In this document: positions 24,115-32,104 of the stretch, piece after piece
How positions within the stretch are numbered: position 1 is the stretch's first letter
How the letters are laid out: every line of letters starts with the position of its first letter
Notes under the pieces: generated by a model
The model's database searches: none
What the model saw: the letters and a program-made list of their open reading frames with translations, nothing else
What the model was told of the DNA's origin: nothing
Source: Halopseudomonas litoralis
Lineage (GTDB): Bacteria; Pseudomonadota; Gammaproteobacteria; Pseudomonadales; Pseudomonadaceae
DNA length: 64,000 nt
Direction: 5' to 3'
Assembly: GCF_900105005.1 (NCBI RefSeq)
Contig: NZ_LT629748.1
Span: forward strand, 992,001-1,056,000
Translations under genes and position numbers: made by a program

Positions 24115-25352
24115 AGAATCAGCAGAAGAAACCGGGCCGGGTCAAGGCGGCAGTGTTGGGGTGGCTCGGTGTGCCGGTCGGCTTGACCGACGAAGCATTC
24201 TGGGCTCACTTCGGTGCCAACGTCGCCGGCCAAGAGGTCAACGAGCGCACGGTAATGCAGCTGTCCGCCGTCTGGGCCTGCGCCCGGTTGATTGCCGAAA
24301 CCATCTCAACGCTACCGATCAGCCTTTACGAGCGCACCAGCACAGGCCGCCAGTCGGCCAGCCACCACCCGATCTACACGCTGATCCACAGCCGCCCGAA
24401 CGCGGACAGTACCGCCGCCGTGTTCTGGGAAGCGGTCATCCTGTCCATGCTGCTCCGTGGTAATGGCTTTGCTGAGATGAAATGGATTGGCGACCGGCTG
24501 ATTGCCCTGGTGTTCCTATCGCCTCGGCGCCTCAGCATCAGCCGCGACAGCAAAGGCAAGCGTATCTACCGCTACACCGAAGGGGATGGCACCCAACGAG
24601 TAATCCCGGAGAAGAACATATTCCGCATTCCTGGATTCACCGCAGACGGCAACTGGGGACTGTCGACCATTGAGTTCGGCGCCCAGGTGTTCGGCTCGGC
24701 CCTGGCGGCCAGTAATGCCGCAAACACCACGTGGGAGCGTGGCTTATCCCCCACCGTGGCTTTCACGATGCAGCAGGTGCTCAAGCCTGAGCAGCGCCAA
24801 GAATTCCGCAAGAACCTTCAGGACGTGTCCGGCGCCATCAACGCCGGCAAGTCACCGCTGCTGGAAGGCGGCATGGATGCCAAGACCATCGGGATCAACC
24901 CCAAGGATGCACAGCTGTTGGAGTCCCGCGCATTCAGCGTTGAAGAGATCTGCCGCTGGTTCCGGGTACCGCCGTTCATGGTTGGTCACAGCGAGAAGTC
25001 CACCAGCTGGGGTACCGGTATTGAGCAACAGCTTATCGGCTTCCTGACCTTCACCCTGCGCCCTTGGCTGACCCGCATCGAGCAGGCCATCAACAAGGAT
25101 CTGCTCAGCCCGGTCGACCAGCTGCGCTACTACGCCGAGTTCAACGTGGAAGGGCTGCTGCGCACCGACAGTGCTGGCCGCGCCGCCTACCTCGGCACCA
25201 TGACCGAGAAAGGCCTGATGACGCTGGACGAAGGCCGCGCCAAAGAGAACCTGCCGCCTAAAGGCGGGAACGCAGACAAGTTGATGGTCAACTCCGCAAT
25301 GATGCCAATCGACCAATTGGGCCAGTCCCAGGGGAACAACAATGCCTCGTAG
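24111..25352 (+). CDS. Portal protein, HK97 family
   Basis: The portal forms the dodecameric ring at the capsid vertex through which DNA enters and leaves. Its 413 aa carry HK97-portal signatures: VMQLSAVWACARLIAETIST near residue 50, FRIPGFTADGNWGLSTIEFG, and CRWFRVPPFMVGHSEKSTSW near 285. It overlaps the terminase stop by 4 nt and the protease start by 11 nt, in the canonical TerL-portal-protease-capsid order. Confidence 0.95.
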   Translation: MKNQQKKPGRVKAAVLGWLGVPVGLTDEAFWAHFGANVAGQEVNERTVMQLSAVWACARLIAETISTLPISLYERTSTGRQSASHHPIYTLIHSRPNADSTAAVFWEAVILSMLLRGNGFAEMKWIGDRLIALVFLSPRRLSISRDSKGKRIYRYTEGDGTQRVIPEKNIFRIPGFTADGNWGLSTIEFGAQVFGSALAASNAANTTWERGLSPTVAFTMQQVLKPEQRQEFRKNLQDVSGAINAGKSPLLEGGMDAKTIGINPKDAQLLESRAFSVEEICRWFRVPPFMVGHSEKSTSWGTGIEQQLIGFLTFTLRPWLTRIEQAINKDLLSPVDQLRYYAEFNVEGLLRTDSAGRAAYLGTMTEKGLMTLDEGRAKENLPPKGGNADKLMVNSAMMPIDQLGQSQGNNNAS

Positions 25353-26193
25353 AACCATGCCGGCCGCGAACGTGCGGCGACCCCGTAACGGGATGCGCTT
25401 CGACCTATCGCCCAAGGCGCTGGATTTGTGGAACCCCAGCATTCGTGCAGCGGCCACCGATGAGCCAACCATCAACGTCTTCGACGTGATCGGTGAAGAT
25501 TACTGGACAGGCGAAGGCGTGACCGATAAGCGTATCGCCGCTGAACTCAGGTCCATTGGCAACCGCGACGTAACGGTGAATATCAATAGCCCTGGTGGCG
25601 ACATGTTCACTGGCATGGCCATCTACAACATGCTGCGAGAGCACCCCGGCCACGTCACAATCAATGTGTTGGGCGTGGCTGCCAGCGCCGCCTCGGTCAT
25701 TGGCATGGGCGGGGATGAGGTGCGTGTTGCCCGCGCTGGCTTCCTGATGATCCACAACGCTTGGATCTGGGTACCGGGCAACCGCCATGAGCTGCGTGAG
25801 TTCGCCGACTACCTGGAGCCCTTCGACGCCACCATGGCAGACATCTACGCCGCCCGCACGGGTGCAGATGCCGCGGCCATGCAGAAGCTGATGGACGCCG
25901 AAAGCTGGATTGGCGGCAGTGCTGCTGTAGACCAGGGCTTTGCTGATGATCTACTGGCCTCTGACCAGATCGAGGATGGCGGATCTCACCCGGCCTCGCT
26001 GGCCGTCCGACGAGTTGAAAACGCGCTGCGTGCTTCCGGCATGCCACGCTCCGAGGCCATGCGCCTCATATCCGAGTTCAAGGCCGGGCTGCGTGATGCG
26101 TCCGGTAACGGTGAGCGTGACGCCACCGACAAAGCAGCGGCCAAGGCCCTGCAAGAAACTGCCGCACTTGCGGCGTCACTGCTAAATCGTTAG
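25342..26193 (+). CDS. Prohead protease, ClpP-like (S14/S49 fold)
   Basis: The 283-aa serine protease matures the prohead. NINSPGGDMFTGMAIYNML lies near residues 80-98, the nucleophile is Ser115 in GVAASAASVIGMG, and His138 is in FLMIHNAW. These match the ClpP-type prohead protease used by many phages instead of the HK97 U35 type. AGGGGA precedes ATG 25,342. The C-terminal 60 residues are charged and may act in scaffolding. Confidence 0.92.
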   Translation: MPRRTMPAANVRRPRNGMRFDLSPKALDLWNPSIRAAATDEPTINVFDVIGEDYWTGEGVTDKRIAAELRSIGNRDVTVNINSPGGDMFTGMAIYNMLREHPGHVTINVLGVAASAASVIGMGGDEVRVARAGFLMIHNAWIWVPGNRHELREFADYLEPFDATMADIYAARTGADAAAMQKLMDAESWIGGSAAVDQGFADDLLASDQIEDGGSHPASLAVRRVENALRASGMPRSEAMRLISEFKAGLRDASGNGERDATDKAAAKALQETAALAASLLNR

Positions 26194-26204
26194 GAGACAT
26201 ATCC

Positions 26205-27422
26205 ATGTCCGAAGTTGAAGAAAGCATCAAGGCCATCAACGCCAGCCTGAAGCAGGTCGGCGATCAGTTGCGGGCCCAAGCGGAATCGTCCGAGAAGGAA
26301 ATCAAGGCTCACAGCAAAATGTCGGAAGAAACCAAAGCCAGCGTCGACAAGCTGCTGATCACCCAGGGTGAACTGCAGGCGCGGCTGCAGGCTGCCGAAC
26401 AGCACATGGTTAAGATGGAAGAAGGCGGTGGCCGTGAAGCGCCCAAGTCCATGGGCCAGTCCTTCGTTGAATCCGAAGGGATGGCAGAGTTTGCCGCCCG
26501 TGCTGCCGTCGGCAACAAAGGCAGCTTCACCGCACCGGTCAAAGCAGCCATCACCAACCTGGACAGCAGCGCCGGCAACCTCGGTGAGCCGACCCGTGTT
26601 GGTCTTATCAACCCGACCCAGCAGCGCCTGTTCGTACGGGATCTGCTCAGCTGGGGCCGCACCACCTCGAACTCCATCGAGTACGTGCGCGAAACCGGCT
26701 TCACCAACAACGCAAACGTAGTAGCTGAGAACCCGGTCGATCCCAAGCCGGAATCGGATCTGACGTTCGAGCTGGATACCGATCCGGTAGCGACCATTGC
26801 CCACTGGGTGCGCGCATCCCGTCAGGTGTTGTCGGACATCCCCATGCTGCAAAGCTACATCGACGGCCGCCTGCGTTATGGCCTCAAGCTCAAGGAAGAA
26901 GCGCAGCTGCTCAAGGGCTCCGGCGTCGGCTTGAACCTGAACGGCCTGTACACCCAGGCATCAGTATTCGCCAACCCCGGCGTAACGGTGCAGGCAGAAA
27001 CTGCCATCGACCGTCTGCGCATTGCCCTGCTGCAGGTCACCCTGGCCGAATACGAAGCCGATGGCATCGTGCTCAGCCCGATCGACTGGGCAATGATTGA
27101 GCTGACCAAGACGGCGGATAACCAGTACCTGTTCACCACCCCGACCGGGTTGGCTGTGCCGGGCCTGTGGGGTCGCCCCGTGGTGCCGACTAAATCCCTG
27201 GCCGCGGGTGAGTACCTCGTTGGCAGCTTCCAGCAGGGCGCGCAAGGCTGGGACCGCGAGGATGTATCGGTCACCGTCTCCACCGAAGACCGCGACAACT
27301 TCGTGAAGAACATGGTCACCATCCTCTGTGAAGAGCGGGTTGGCCTGTCGGTCTATCGCCCGGAAGCGTTCGTCAAAGGTGACTTCGATGGTCTGCCGGT
27401 GCAGCCGGAACCCGCGGCGTAA
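26205..27422 (+). CDS. Major capsid protein, HK97 fold
   Basis: The 405-aa protein has an N-terminal coiled-coil delta domain (about 1-95), expected to act as scaffold and be removed by the protease. The HK97-fold capsid domain follows (GSFTAPVKAAITNLDSSAGN, RQVLSDIPMLQSYIDGRL, GVGLNLNGLYTQ). The context (portal, protease, then this) and length are standard. The upstream gap is only 11 bp, with GGAGA before the ATG. Confidence 0.95.
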   Translation: MSEVEESIKAINASLKQVGDQLRAQAESSEKEIKAHSKMSEETKASVDKLLITQGELQARLQAAEQHMVKMEEGGGREAPKSMGQSFVESEGMAEFAARAAVGNKGSFTAPVKAAITNLDSSAGNLGEPTRVGLINPTQQRLFVRDLLSWGRTTSNSIEYVRETGFTNNANVVAENPVDPKPESDLTFELDTDPVATIAHWVRASRQVLSDIPMLQSYIDGRLRYGLKLKEEAQLLKGSGVGLNLNGLYTQASVFANPGVTVQAETAIDRLRIALLQVTLAEYEADGIVLSPIDWAMIELTKTADNQYLFTTPTGLAVPGLWGRPVVPTKSLAAGEYLVGSFQQGAQGWDREDVSVTVSTEDRDNFVKNMVTILCEERVGLSVYRPEAFVKGDFDGLPVQPEPAA

Positions 27423-27467
27423 CATCCAGCGGGGCGAAAGCCCCGCTCTCTACCTGGAGACAGAATC

Positions 27468-27722
27468 ATGCCCAAAGTGATTGCGCTTCACTCTTTCACC
27501 CATAACGGTGAAAGCCGCGCCCGCCACTCCGAATGGCCTACCAGCGAGAAAGATGCAGCAGCGTTGGCCCGGGCCGGTCTGGTCCGTATCAAGGGCGGCG
27601 AGCCTGCAGCAGCCATCAAGCCCGCGCCCACGAAGAAACCCGCGGCCCGCAAGAAACCTGCCGCGCCCAAGCAGCCAACCACGAAAGCTGACGACCCGAA
27701 GCCGGGCCAATTGACCGCGTGA
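27468..27722 (+). CDS. Small basic phage head protein
   Basis: The 84-aa protein has a short folded N-terminus (MPKVIALHSFTHNGESRARH) and a Lys/Pro/Ala-rich tail like an unstructured linker. It lies between capsid and head-tail connector, where such small proteins are common, but the role is unknown. A GGAGA site precedes the ATG. Confidence 0.7.
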   Translation: MPKVIALHSFTHNGESRARHSEWPTSEKDAAALARAGLVRIKGGEPAAAIKPAPTKKPAARKKPAAPKQPTTKADDPKPGQLTA

Positions 27723-27739
27723 TATAGGAAGGTGACCGC

Positions 27740-28051
27740 ATGCCGATCTTGCTCAGTGACGTGAAGATTCACCTGCGGCTGGATCCGGAGCCTGACGCCG
27801 ATACCGACCGCGAGCTGGAAGGCATGCTGGCCGCGGCGATCGACAATGCCAGCCAGTACATCAACCGTCCCATACCCTGGGTTGATGAGCAGGGGAATGA
27901 AGTGTTCCCGCCTTCGGTGCGTGCGGCCATCCTGCTGATTGTTGGGGACCTGCACGAGAACCGGGAGGGCATTATCACCGGTACCATCGTCGCACGAAAC
28001 CCGACAGTCGAAAGGCTGCTGCACTTCTACCGCGTCGGGCTGGGGGTGTGA
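27740..28051 (+). CDS. Head-tail connector (gp6-like)
   Basis: The 103-aa helical protein has the gp6-like connector pattern: LLSDVKIHLRLDPEPDADTD, LAAAIDNASQYINRP, PPSVRAAILLIVGDLHENRE. It forms the adaptor ring beneath the portal in HK97-like phages. It sits in the conserved connector - closure - gp10 - terminator order. Confidence 0.9.
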   Translation: MPILLSDVKIHLRLDPEPDADTDRELEGMLAAAIDNASQYINRPIPWVDEQGNEVFPPSVRAAILLIVGDLHENREGIITGTIVARNPTVERLLHFYRVGLGV

Positions 28052-28052
28052 C

Positions 28053-28385
28053 ATGCGCAATGGACCGCTCCGGCATCGCATCACCCTACAACAGCGGGTG
28101 CAGGTGCAAGACCCGGTAACGGGGGAAGTGGTGCCCGGCTGGATTGACTGGGCCCGGCCCATGGCTCGGATCGAGCCGCTATCGGCCCGGGATTTCATTG
28201 CGGCCAAGGCGGCGCAGTCTGAGGTTACTGGACGCATCGTCATCCGGTACCGGGAAGGGGTGCTGCCCACCATGCGCATTCTGTACCGGGGCAAGGTGTA
28301 CAGCATTCACGGCGTGTTGCCCGATACCAAAAGCGGCCGGGAATATCTGACGCTGCCCGTCAGCGAGGGGGTACGTGATGGCTGA
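28053..28385 (+). CDS. Head closure protein (phage head-tail adaptor family)
   Basis: The 110-aa beta-rich protein begins MRNGPLRHRITLQQRVQVQD and ends with a barrel-like TMRILYRGKVYSIHGVLPD. It matches the SPP1 gp16-like closure or head-tail joining proteins. The start at 28,053 lies next to the previous stop. The long upstream extension of the same frame (to 27,939) overlaps the connector gene and is not needed. Confidence 0.88.
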   Translation: MRNGPLRHRITLQQRVQVQDPVTGEVVPGWIDWARPMARIEPLSARDFIAAKAAQSEVTGRIVIRYREGVLPTMRILYRGKVYSIHGVLPDTKSGREYLTLPVSEGVRDG

Positions 28386-28869
28386 CGGAATCCAATTCAG
28401 CCTCACCGGCGTGGATGAGCTGATCGCCACCCTCAACGCAGTCACCTACGACACCAAGCGCAAGGGCGGTCGGTTCGCGTTGCGCAAGGCGGCGCAGGCG
28501 ATCCGAGACGCGGCCAAGCGCAACGCGGAAGGTCTGGACGATCCCTCTACCGGCAGACAGATCGCGGCCAACATCAAGGAGCGTTGGAACGGTCGCCACT
28601 TCAAGCGCACTGGAGACCCAGCGTTCCGGGTGGGTGTGCAGCACGGCGCCGTCATCCGTGAGAAGGGCAACCCCGACCCAGGCGTCAACGGCCCCACGCC
28701 GCACTGGCGGCTGCTGGAGCTGGGTACCGAGAAGATGCGCGCCCAACCCTTCATGCGCCCAGCTCTGGAAAACAACATCGGCCTGGCGACCGACACCTTC
28801 GTGCGCGAGTTCGAGAAGTCGCTCGATCGGGCCATCAAACGCGCTGCCAAGACTGGAGGGTCAGCATGA
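28378..28869 (+). CDS. HK97 gp10-like tail-completion protein
   Basis: This 163-aa protein has the gp10-family hallmarks: a basic helix LRKAAQAIRDAAKRNA near residue 38, then HWRLLELGTEKMRAQPFMRP, the conserved LExGTxxxxArPFmrPA block. It acts at the head-tail joint or as the tail-completion factor. I use ATG 28,378 with GAGGGGG upstream; the GTG at 28,375 is also possible. It overlaps both neighbours. Confidence 0.9.
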   Translation: MADGIQFSLTGVDELIATLNAVTYDTKRKGGRFALRKAAQAIRDAAKRNAEGLDDPSTGRQIAANIKERWNGRHFKRTGDPAFRVGVQHGAVIREKGNPDPGVNGPTPHWRLLELGTEKMRAQPFMRPALENNIGLATDTFVREFEKSLDRAIKRAAKTGGSA

Positions 28870-29231
28870 CGCCACCGATCTTTACTGTTGCTGCCGCTGA
28901 CCCAGTAGTGACCGCGCTACTCGGTACCGACCCGGTACGCTTGTTCCCGTTCGGAGAAGCACCGGAAGGGGTGGAATACCCATACGCCACTTGGCAGGGC
29001 ATCGGCGGTGCACCAGAGAACTACCTCGGCAACCGCCCCGACATAGACCGCATCGCCCTGCAGGTGGACGTGTGGGCCAAGACCGGCAGCTCGGCAACGG
29101 CGGTAGCCAATGCCCTGCGTAACGCCATTGAACCCCACGCCTACATCACCGCCTGGCGCGGCGATGGCCGGGACACCGAGACCGGCAGTTACCGCGTGAG
29201 TTTCGATATCGACTGGCACGTCGAGCGATAG
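28866..29231 (+). CDS. Tail terminator, DUF3168/gp11-like
   Basis: The 121-aa protein fits the DUF3168 group: [20 protein letters not shown], then [20 protein letters not shown], then SFDIDWHVE. Family members cap the tail tube and join it to the head. It overlaps the previous stop by 4 nt and is followed by a clear terminator. Confidence 0.88.
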   Translation: MTPPIFTVAAADPVVTALLGTDPVRLFPFGEAPEGVEYPYATWQGIGGAPENYLGNRPDIDRIALQVDVWAKTGSSATAVANALRNAIEPHAYITAWRGDGRDTETGSYRVSFDIDWHVER

Positions 29232-29249
29232 CAGAACCAACCCCAACCC

Positions 29250-29271
29250 AACCCGCTAAGGCGGGTTTTTT
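29250..29271 (+). terminator. Terminator between head and tail genes
   Basis: AACCCGC (29,250-29,256), TAAG loop, GCGGGTT (29,261-29,267) and a run of T. It separates the connector genes from the tail tube gene, and the same type of element recurs at 32,066 and 35,406. Confidence 0.85.
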
Positions 29272-29299
29272 GTACCCAAAACCCGCGAGGAAATATCCT

Positions 29300-29800
29300 A
29301 TGGCAATGCTCACCCAAGGCACAGAGGTTTACGTGCTGGCCCCCAGTGCGGCCGATCCGTCGGTCATGGAAGTGCTGGAAATCGAATGCGCTACCGCGTT
29401 CACCCCTGGCGGCAACCCCGCCGACCAGATTGAAACCACCTGCTTGAGCGACACCGTGCGCAGCTACCTGCGCGGGCTTCGCACCCCTGGCCAAGCTTCG
29501 CTGACCATCAACGCCGACCCGCGCAACCCGTCCCACGTACGGCTGCATGAGCTGAGCGAAGATGACAGCATTGAAGACCTGGCCTGGGCTGTTGGCTGGT
29601 CCGATGGCAAGGGCCTTGCGCCGACTGTCAGCACCGATGGTGATGACTTCGAATTGCCGAGCGACCGCACCTGGTTCGTGTTCCGCGGCTACGTCTCGGA
29701 CTTCCCGTTCGACTTCGCGGCCAACACCGTTGTTACCACGGCGGCCACCATTCAGCGCAGCGGCGGTAGCGCGTGGATTCGCAAGGTGGTGACCCCGTGA
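29300..29800 (+). CDS. Major tail tube protein
   Basis: The 166-aa protein forms the tail tube (lambda gpV role). Features are an early [13 protein letters not shown] strand, [20 protein letters not shown], a [20 protein letters not shown] segment and a C-terminal [15 protein letters not shown] use ATG 29,300 after GAGGAAA. It overlaps the chaperone gene by a GTGA junction. Its place between terminator protein and frameshifted chaperone is the standard one. Confidence 0.88.
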   Translation: MAMLTQGTEVYVLAPSAADPSVMEVLEIECATAFTPGGNPADQIETTCLSDTVRSYLRGLRTPGQASLTINADPRNPSHVRLHELSEDDSIEDLAWAVGWSDGKGLAPTVSTDGDDFELPSDRTWFVFRGYVSDFPFDFAANTVVTTAATIQRSGGSAWIRKVVTP

Positions 29801-30147
29801 ACCTGAGCATCGATTCCCTGAAAGAAATGGGCGCCTTCACCGGCGCCCCGGTTAAGCGTGAGATCACCTGGGAGCAGGGCGATAAGCAGCTGACCGCGAC
29901 CGTCTTTGTGCGGCCACTGTCGTACCTGTCGGCCAAGTCAGACCTGCTGGCCATGGGCGGCAAGGGTGACGCGGTGGCCGGGCGCATTGCGGCCAGCATC
30001 TGCGATGCCGAGGGCAAGCCAGTGTTCACCCCCGAGGACATCACCGGCGAAGCCGACCCCGAGCGCGGCCCGCTGGATGGCAACCTGACCATGGCCCTGC
30101 TTGCTGTCATCGGCGAGGTCAACGGCCTGGGAAAGACGACGAGCTGA
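29797..30147 (+). CDS. Tail assembly chaperone (gpG-like, zero-frame product)
   Basis: The 116-aa product starts with GTG 29,797 inside the end of the tube gene. It corresponds to lambda gpG, which keeps the tape measure in place during tail assembly. The frame contains G GGA AAG at 30,129-30,135, four codons before its TGA. A -1 slip there joins the downstream frame without a stop and gives a fusion of about 215 aa, as in lambda gpG-T. The upstream in-frame ATG (29,773) lies within the tube gene. Confidence 0.88.
   Translation: MNLSIDSLKEMGAFTGAPVKREITWEQGDKQLTATVFVRPLSYLSAKSDLLAMGGKGDAVAGRIAASICDAEGKPVFTPEDITGEADPERGPLDGNLTMALLAVIGEVNGLGKTTS
30129..30135 (+). promoter_or_regulatory. Programmed -1 frameshift site GGGAAAG
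   Basis: In the zero frame the codons read CTG GGA AAG, so the heptamer is G GGA AAG, the same slippery site lambda uses for gpG-T. Slipping back one base continues as GAC GAC GAG CTG and stays open to 30,443. Confidence 0.88.
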
Positions 30148-30443
30148 CCGACGAGGATGAGCTCTGGCATGAACTGGTAATGTGCGGCATCGGCGGCCGC
30201 ACCATCGCCGAGGCCCAGCAGCGCATCAGTTTGCCAGAGTTCATCCGCTGGTCCCGGTACCGCCGAAAGCGGGGCAGCTTGAACCTGGGGCTGCGGGTCG
30301 AGCGCGGATCAGCTCTACTGGCTACCCTGTACGCGAACACCCATAAGGGCAAGGACACCGCCGCCTTCCAGCTCCACGACTTCGCGCCGCATCATGACCA
30401 GCCTGAGCTGACGTTGGAGCAGGCGATGGCGACGTGGGGGTAG
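30135..30443 (+). CDS. Tail assembly chaperone extension (gpT-like, made by -1 frameshift)
   Basis: This 102-residue frame is the C-terminal part of the frameshift product. It begins [20 protein letters not shown] right after the slippery site and continues ISLPEFIRWSRYRRKRGSLN. It should bind the tape measure protein, as lambda gpT does. An ATG at 30,180 exists, but the open frame joins the slippery site seamlessly and there is no good ribosome site before that ATG, so fusion is the likely route. Confidence 0.82.
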   Translation, partial: DDELTDEDELWHELVMCGIGGRTIAEAQQRISLPEFIRWSRYRRKRGSLNLGLRVERGSALLATLYANTHKGKDTAAFQLHDFAPHHDQPELTLEQAMATWG

Positions 30444-30498
30444 GCATATCATCGACCGGGCGCGCATACGCCGTAACGAGCACATAGTCAATGATCTG

Positions 30499-30527
30499 TT
30501 GAAACCTGTGTCGGAAGTCGACATAAT
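30499..30527 (+). promoter_or_regulatory. Promoter before the toxin-type accessory cassette
   Basis: TTGAAA (30,499-30,504), 17 bp, then CATAAT (30,522-30,527). It is the best sigma-70-like pair in the gap after the tail chaperone. A hairpin follows just downstream of the predicted start site. Confidence 0.5.
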
Positions 30528-30545
30528 CATTATCCGAAACAAATC

Positions 30546-30570
30546 AATGCCTGCTTCCTAAGCAGGCATT
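30546..30570 (+). terminator. Hairpin ending the chaperone transcript or attenuating the accessory cassette
   Basis: AATGCCTGCTT (30,546-30,556) and AAGCAGGCATT (30,560-30,570) form a perfect 11-bp stem with a 3-nt loop, followed by a short T stretch. Because a promoter lies just upstream, it could also work as an attenuator. Confidence 0.7.
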
Positions 30571-30667
30571 TCCCGTTTCGGCGCAACGATCACCAAGCGG
30601 ACGGTGTCGGATGTGTATAGGGCCCTGATGAGTGGGCGCCATGAGATTTTCATTTGGAGAACCATCT

Positions 30668-31180
30668 ATGAGCAAAGCAACGCCAGCAGTGATTACAGCT
30701 GCACTGGGGCTTATGGTTGGCTATGATTCTGCCGTCGGTGCTGCCGCCCCGAGCGAGCCGGTAGCGCGCAATGAGCGTCACCAGGATCTGCAACGGGTGG
30801 CTGACAACATCCATTCTGTTATCTCAGACGCCCGAGCTCTGGAAGCGACCTATACATCTCTCGTCAAAAGGGCGACCAATACCGATATTCGTGCATTCGT
30901 CTCTCCTGATGACCTGGGTACTCTTGAAGAGCTCCTTAAGAACCTGCGTGGCGTGGAGGTCGGTTTAAAGGGAGCAGACGTACCAGCGGAGCTCATGGAT
31001 CTCCATATGCAAGTGCGCAGAGCAATTGCTAAGGGGCGTTCTCGGGTGGCAGCATTCTACAGCTTAGCTTGGCAGGCGTACACGGAGCCCAAGGTGGTTG
31101 CCGCGCGTGCGAGCGGTGAGGGGCTCAGATCTTTGGCCGATCACACGACTCGTCGGTTAGTTGAGCTGGCGAATGCTTAA
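30668..31180 (+). CDS. Unknown partner of the YafO-like toxin (candidate antitoxin)
   Basis: The 170-aa protein is translationally coupled (TAATG) to the YafO-like toxin gene, the position of an antitoxin. It does not resemble YafN or other Phd/YefM antitoxins. The N-terminus is moderately hydrophobic (PAVITAALGLMVGYDSAVGA) and the rest is helical and charged (residues 40-165). The hydrophobic start could be a weak signal peptide, which would argue against a cytoplasmic antitoxin. The start at 30,668 follows GGAGA. I do not recognise the family. Confidence 0.7.
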   Translation: MSKATPAVITAALGLMVGYDSAVGAAAPSEPVARNERHQDLQRVADNIHSVISDARALEATYTSLVKRATNTDIRAFVSPDDLGTLEELLKNLRGVEVGLKGADVPAELMDLHMQVRRAIAKGRSRVAAFYSLAWQAYTEPKVVAARASGEGLRSLADHTTRRLVELANA

Positions 31181-31608
31181 TGTCAGGGATCATCGTCGAA
31201 TACCACCCGCGCACTTTTGAAGAGTTTTTTTTGGAGCCGCTGAAAGACTTCCCGAACTTGGCGGAAGATCTGAAGGCTGACTTTTTTAGCTACAAAGCGC
31301 ACGGTGAGCTACCTTCGACCTTTGGGCGGGATGCCTCGTATACCCAGCCTTACTCGGCGTATAAGGCTCATCTGATGCATATCCACCTGAAGCTGCCCCC
31401 CGAGACCTTTCCCGAAAACTTGCCTCAGGACGACCGCAAATGCACTCGTCGGAAAGATGCTGCGATCGTATATGTTCAGGGTGAGCTAGAAGAAAACCTG
31501 TACTGCATTCTCGGAGTCTTGTATCCGAACGCGCACGCTAAGGCGCGAGAGGACAAAATCATGCGATATCTTGCGCGGTTGGCCCAGGAGTTTAGGGATG
31601 CCCATTAG
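31180..31608 (+). CDS. YafO-family mRNA interferase-like toxin
   Basis: The 142-aa protein can be aligned by eye with E. coli YafO, a ribosome-dependent RNase: LKADFFSYKAHGELPSTFGR here against LTADFISYKRDGVLP-IFGR there, MHIHLKL against AHIHLAN, AIVYVQGELEENLYCILGVL against LVYCQGAFDEQAWLLIAIL, and LARLAQEFR at the end. It starts in the stop of the upstream gene. It lies inside the late tail operon between the chaperone and the tape measure, bracketed by terminators, so it is a prophage cargo gene. Confidence 0.82.
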   Translation: MSGIIVEYHPRTFEEFFLEPLKDFPNLAEDLKADFFSYKAHGELPSTFGRDASYTQPYSAYKAHLMHIHLKLPPETFPENLPQDDRKCTRRKDAAIVYVQGELEENLYCILGVLYPNAHAKAREDKIMRYLARLAQEFRDAH

Positions 31609-31710
31609 GGAGCAGTGAGTTCGTCTTCCAGTCTGAATAGCAGGCGGATGGCGGCGCAAAGGAAGCGAAGGGAGCTATGGTGTATCACTGGATATCAAAG
31701 GAGTTGGCAA

Positions 31711-32037
31711 ATGATGAAGCGTCTTGCTTTTCTGTTTGGAGTTCTAATGGCCCCCATGCTTTTGCAAGCGGCCGAGCTTTCTGCTGAGGATGAGAGAGCC
31801 CTCAGAAGCGCGCTAGACGAGCATCTACGTGATGCAGACAGTGCAAAATTCAAAGATCTGAAGTACGGAGCAGAAGGATCGTTCTGCGTGAAAGTAAACG
31901 CAAAGAACGCTTACGGGGCTTATGCCGGTTATAGCCCCTTTATGGGCATGAAGCTCCAGAGTGGAAAATTTTTCATCTTGAAGGGTGGGTCCTCTGCAGT
32001 TGAGCAGGTATGCCGACAGCAAGGGATGTTGGACTAG
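31711..32037 (+). CDS. Small secreted prophage protein
   Basis: The 108-aa precursor has a clear signal peptide (MKRLAFLFGVLMAPMLLQAA) and a mature domain with SAKFKDLKYGAEGSFCVKVN then NAYGAYAGYSPFMG. Two cysteines could form a disulfide. Similar small periplasmic proteins recur as prophage cargo and in plasmid regions; the role is unknown. AAAGGAG lies 7 nt before ATG 31,711. It is the third gene of the accessory cassette, which ends in a terminator. Confidence 0.75.
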   Translation: MMKRLAFLFGVLMAPMLLQAAELSAEDERALRSALDEHLRDADSAKFKDLKYGAEGSFCVKVNAKNAYGAYAGYSPFMGMKLQSGKFFILKGGSSAVEQVCRQQGMLD

Positions 32038-32065
32038 ATTCAGCGAGCAAAAGTGATTACATACA

Positions 32066-32087
32066 AACCCGCTTCGGCGGGTTTTTT
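32066..32087 (+). terminator. Terminator before the tape measure gene
   Basis: AACCCGC, TTCG loop, GCGGGTT and a run of T. It closes the accessory cassette. The following TGCCTGGAGAAAA (32,090-32,102) is the ribosome-site leader of the tape measure gene and recurs exactly at 42,859-42,871. Confidence 0.88.
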
Positions 32088-32104
32088 ATTGCCTGGAGAA
32101 AATC

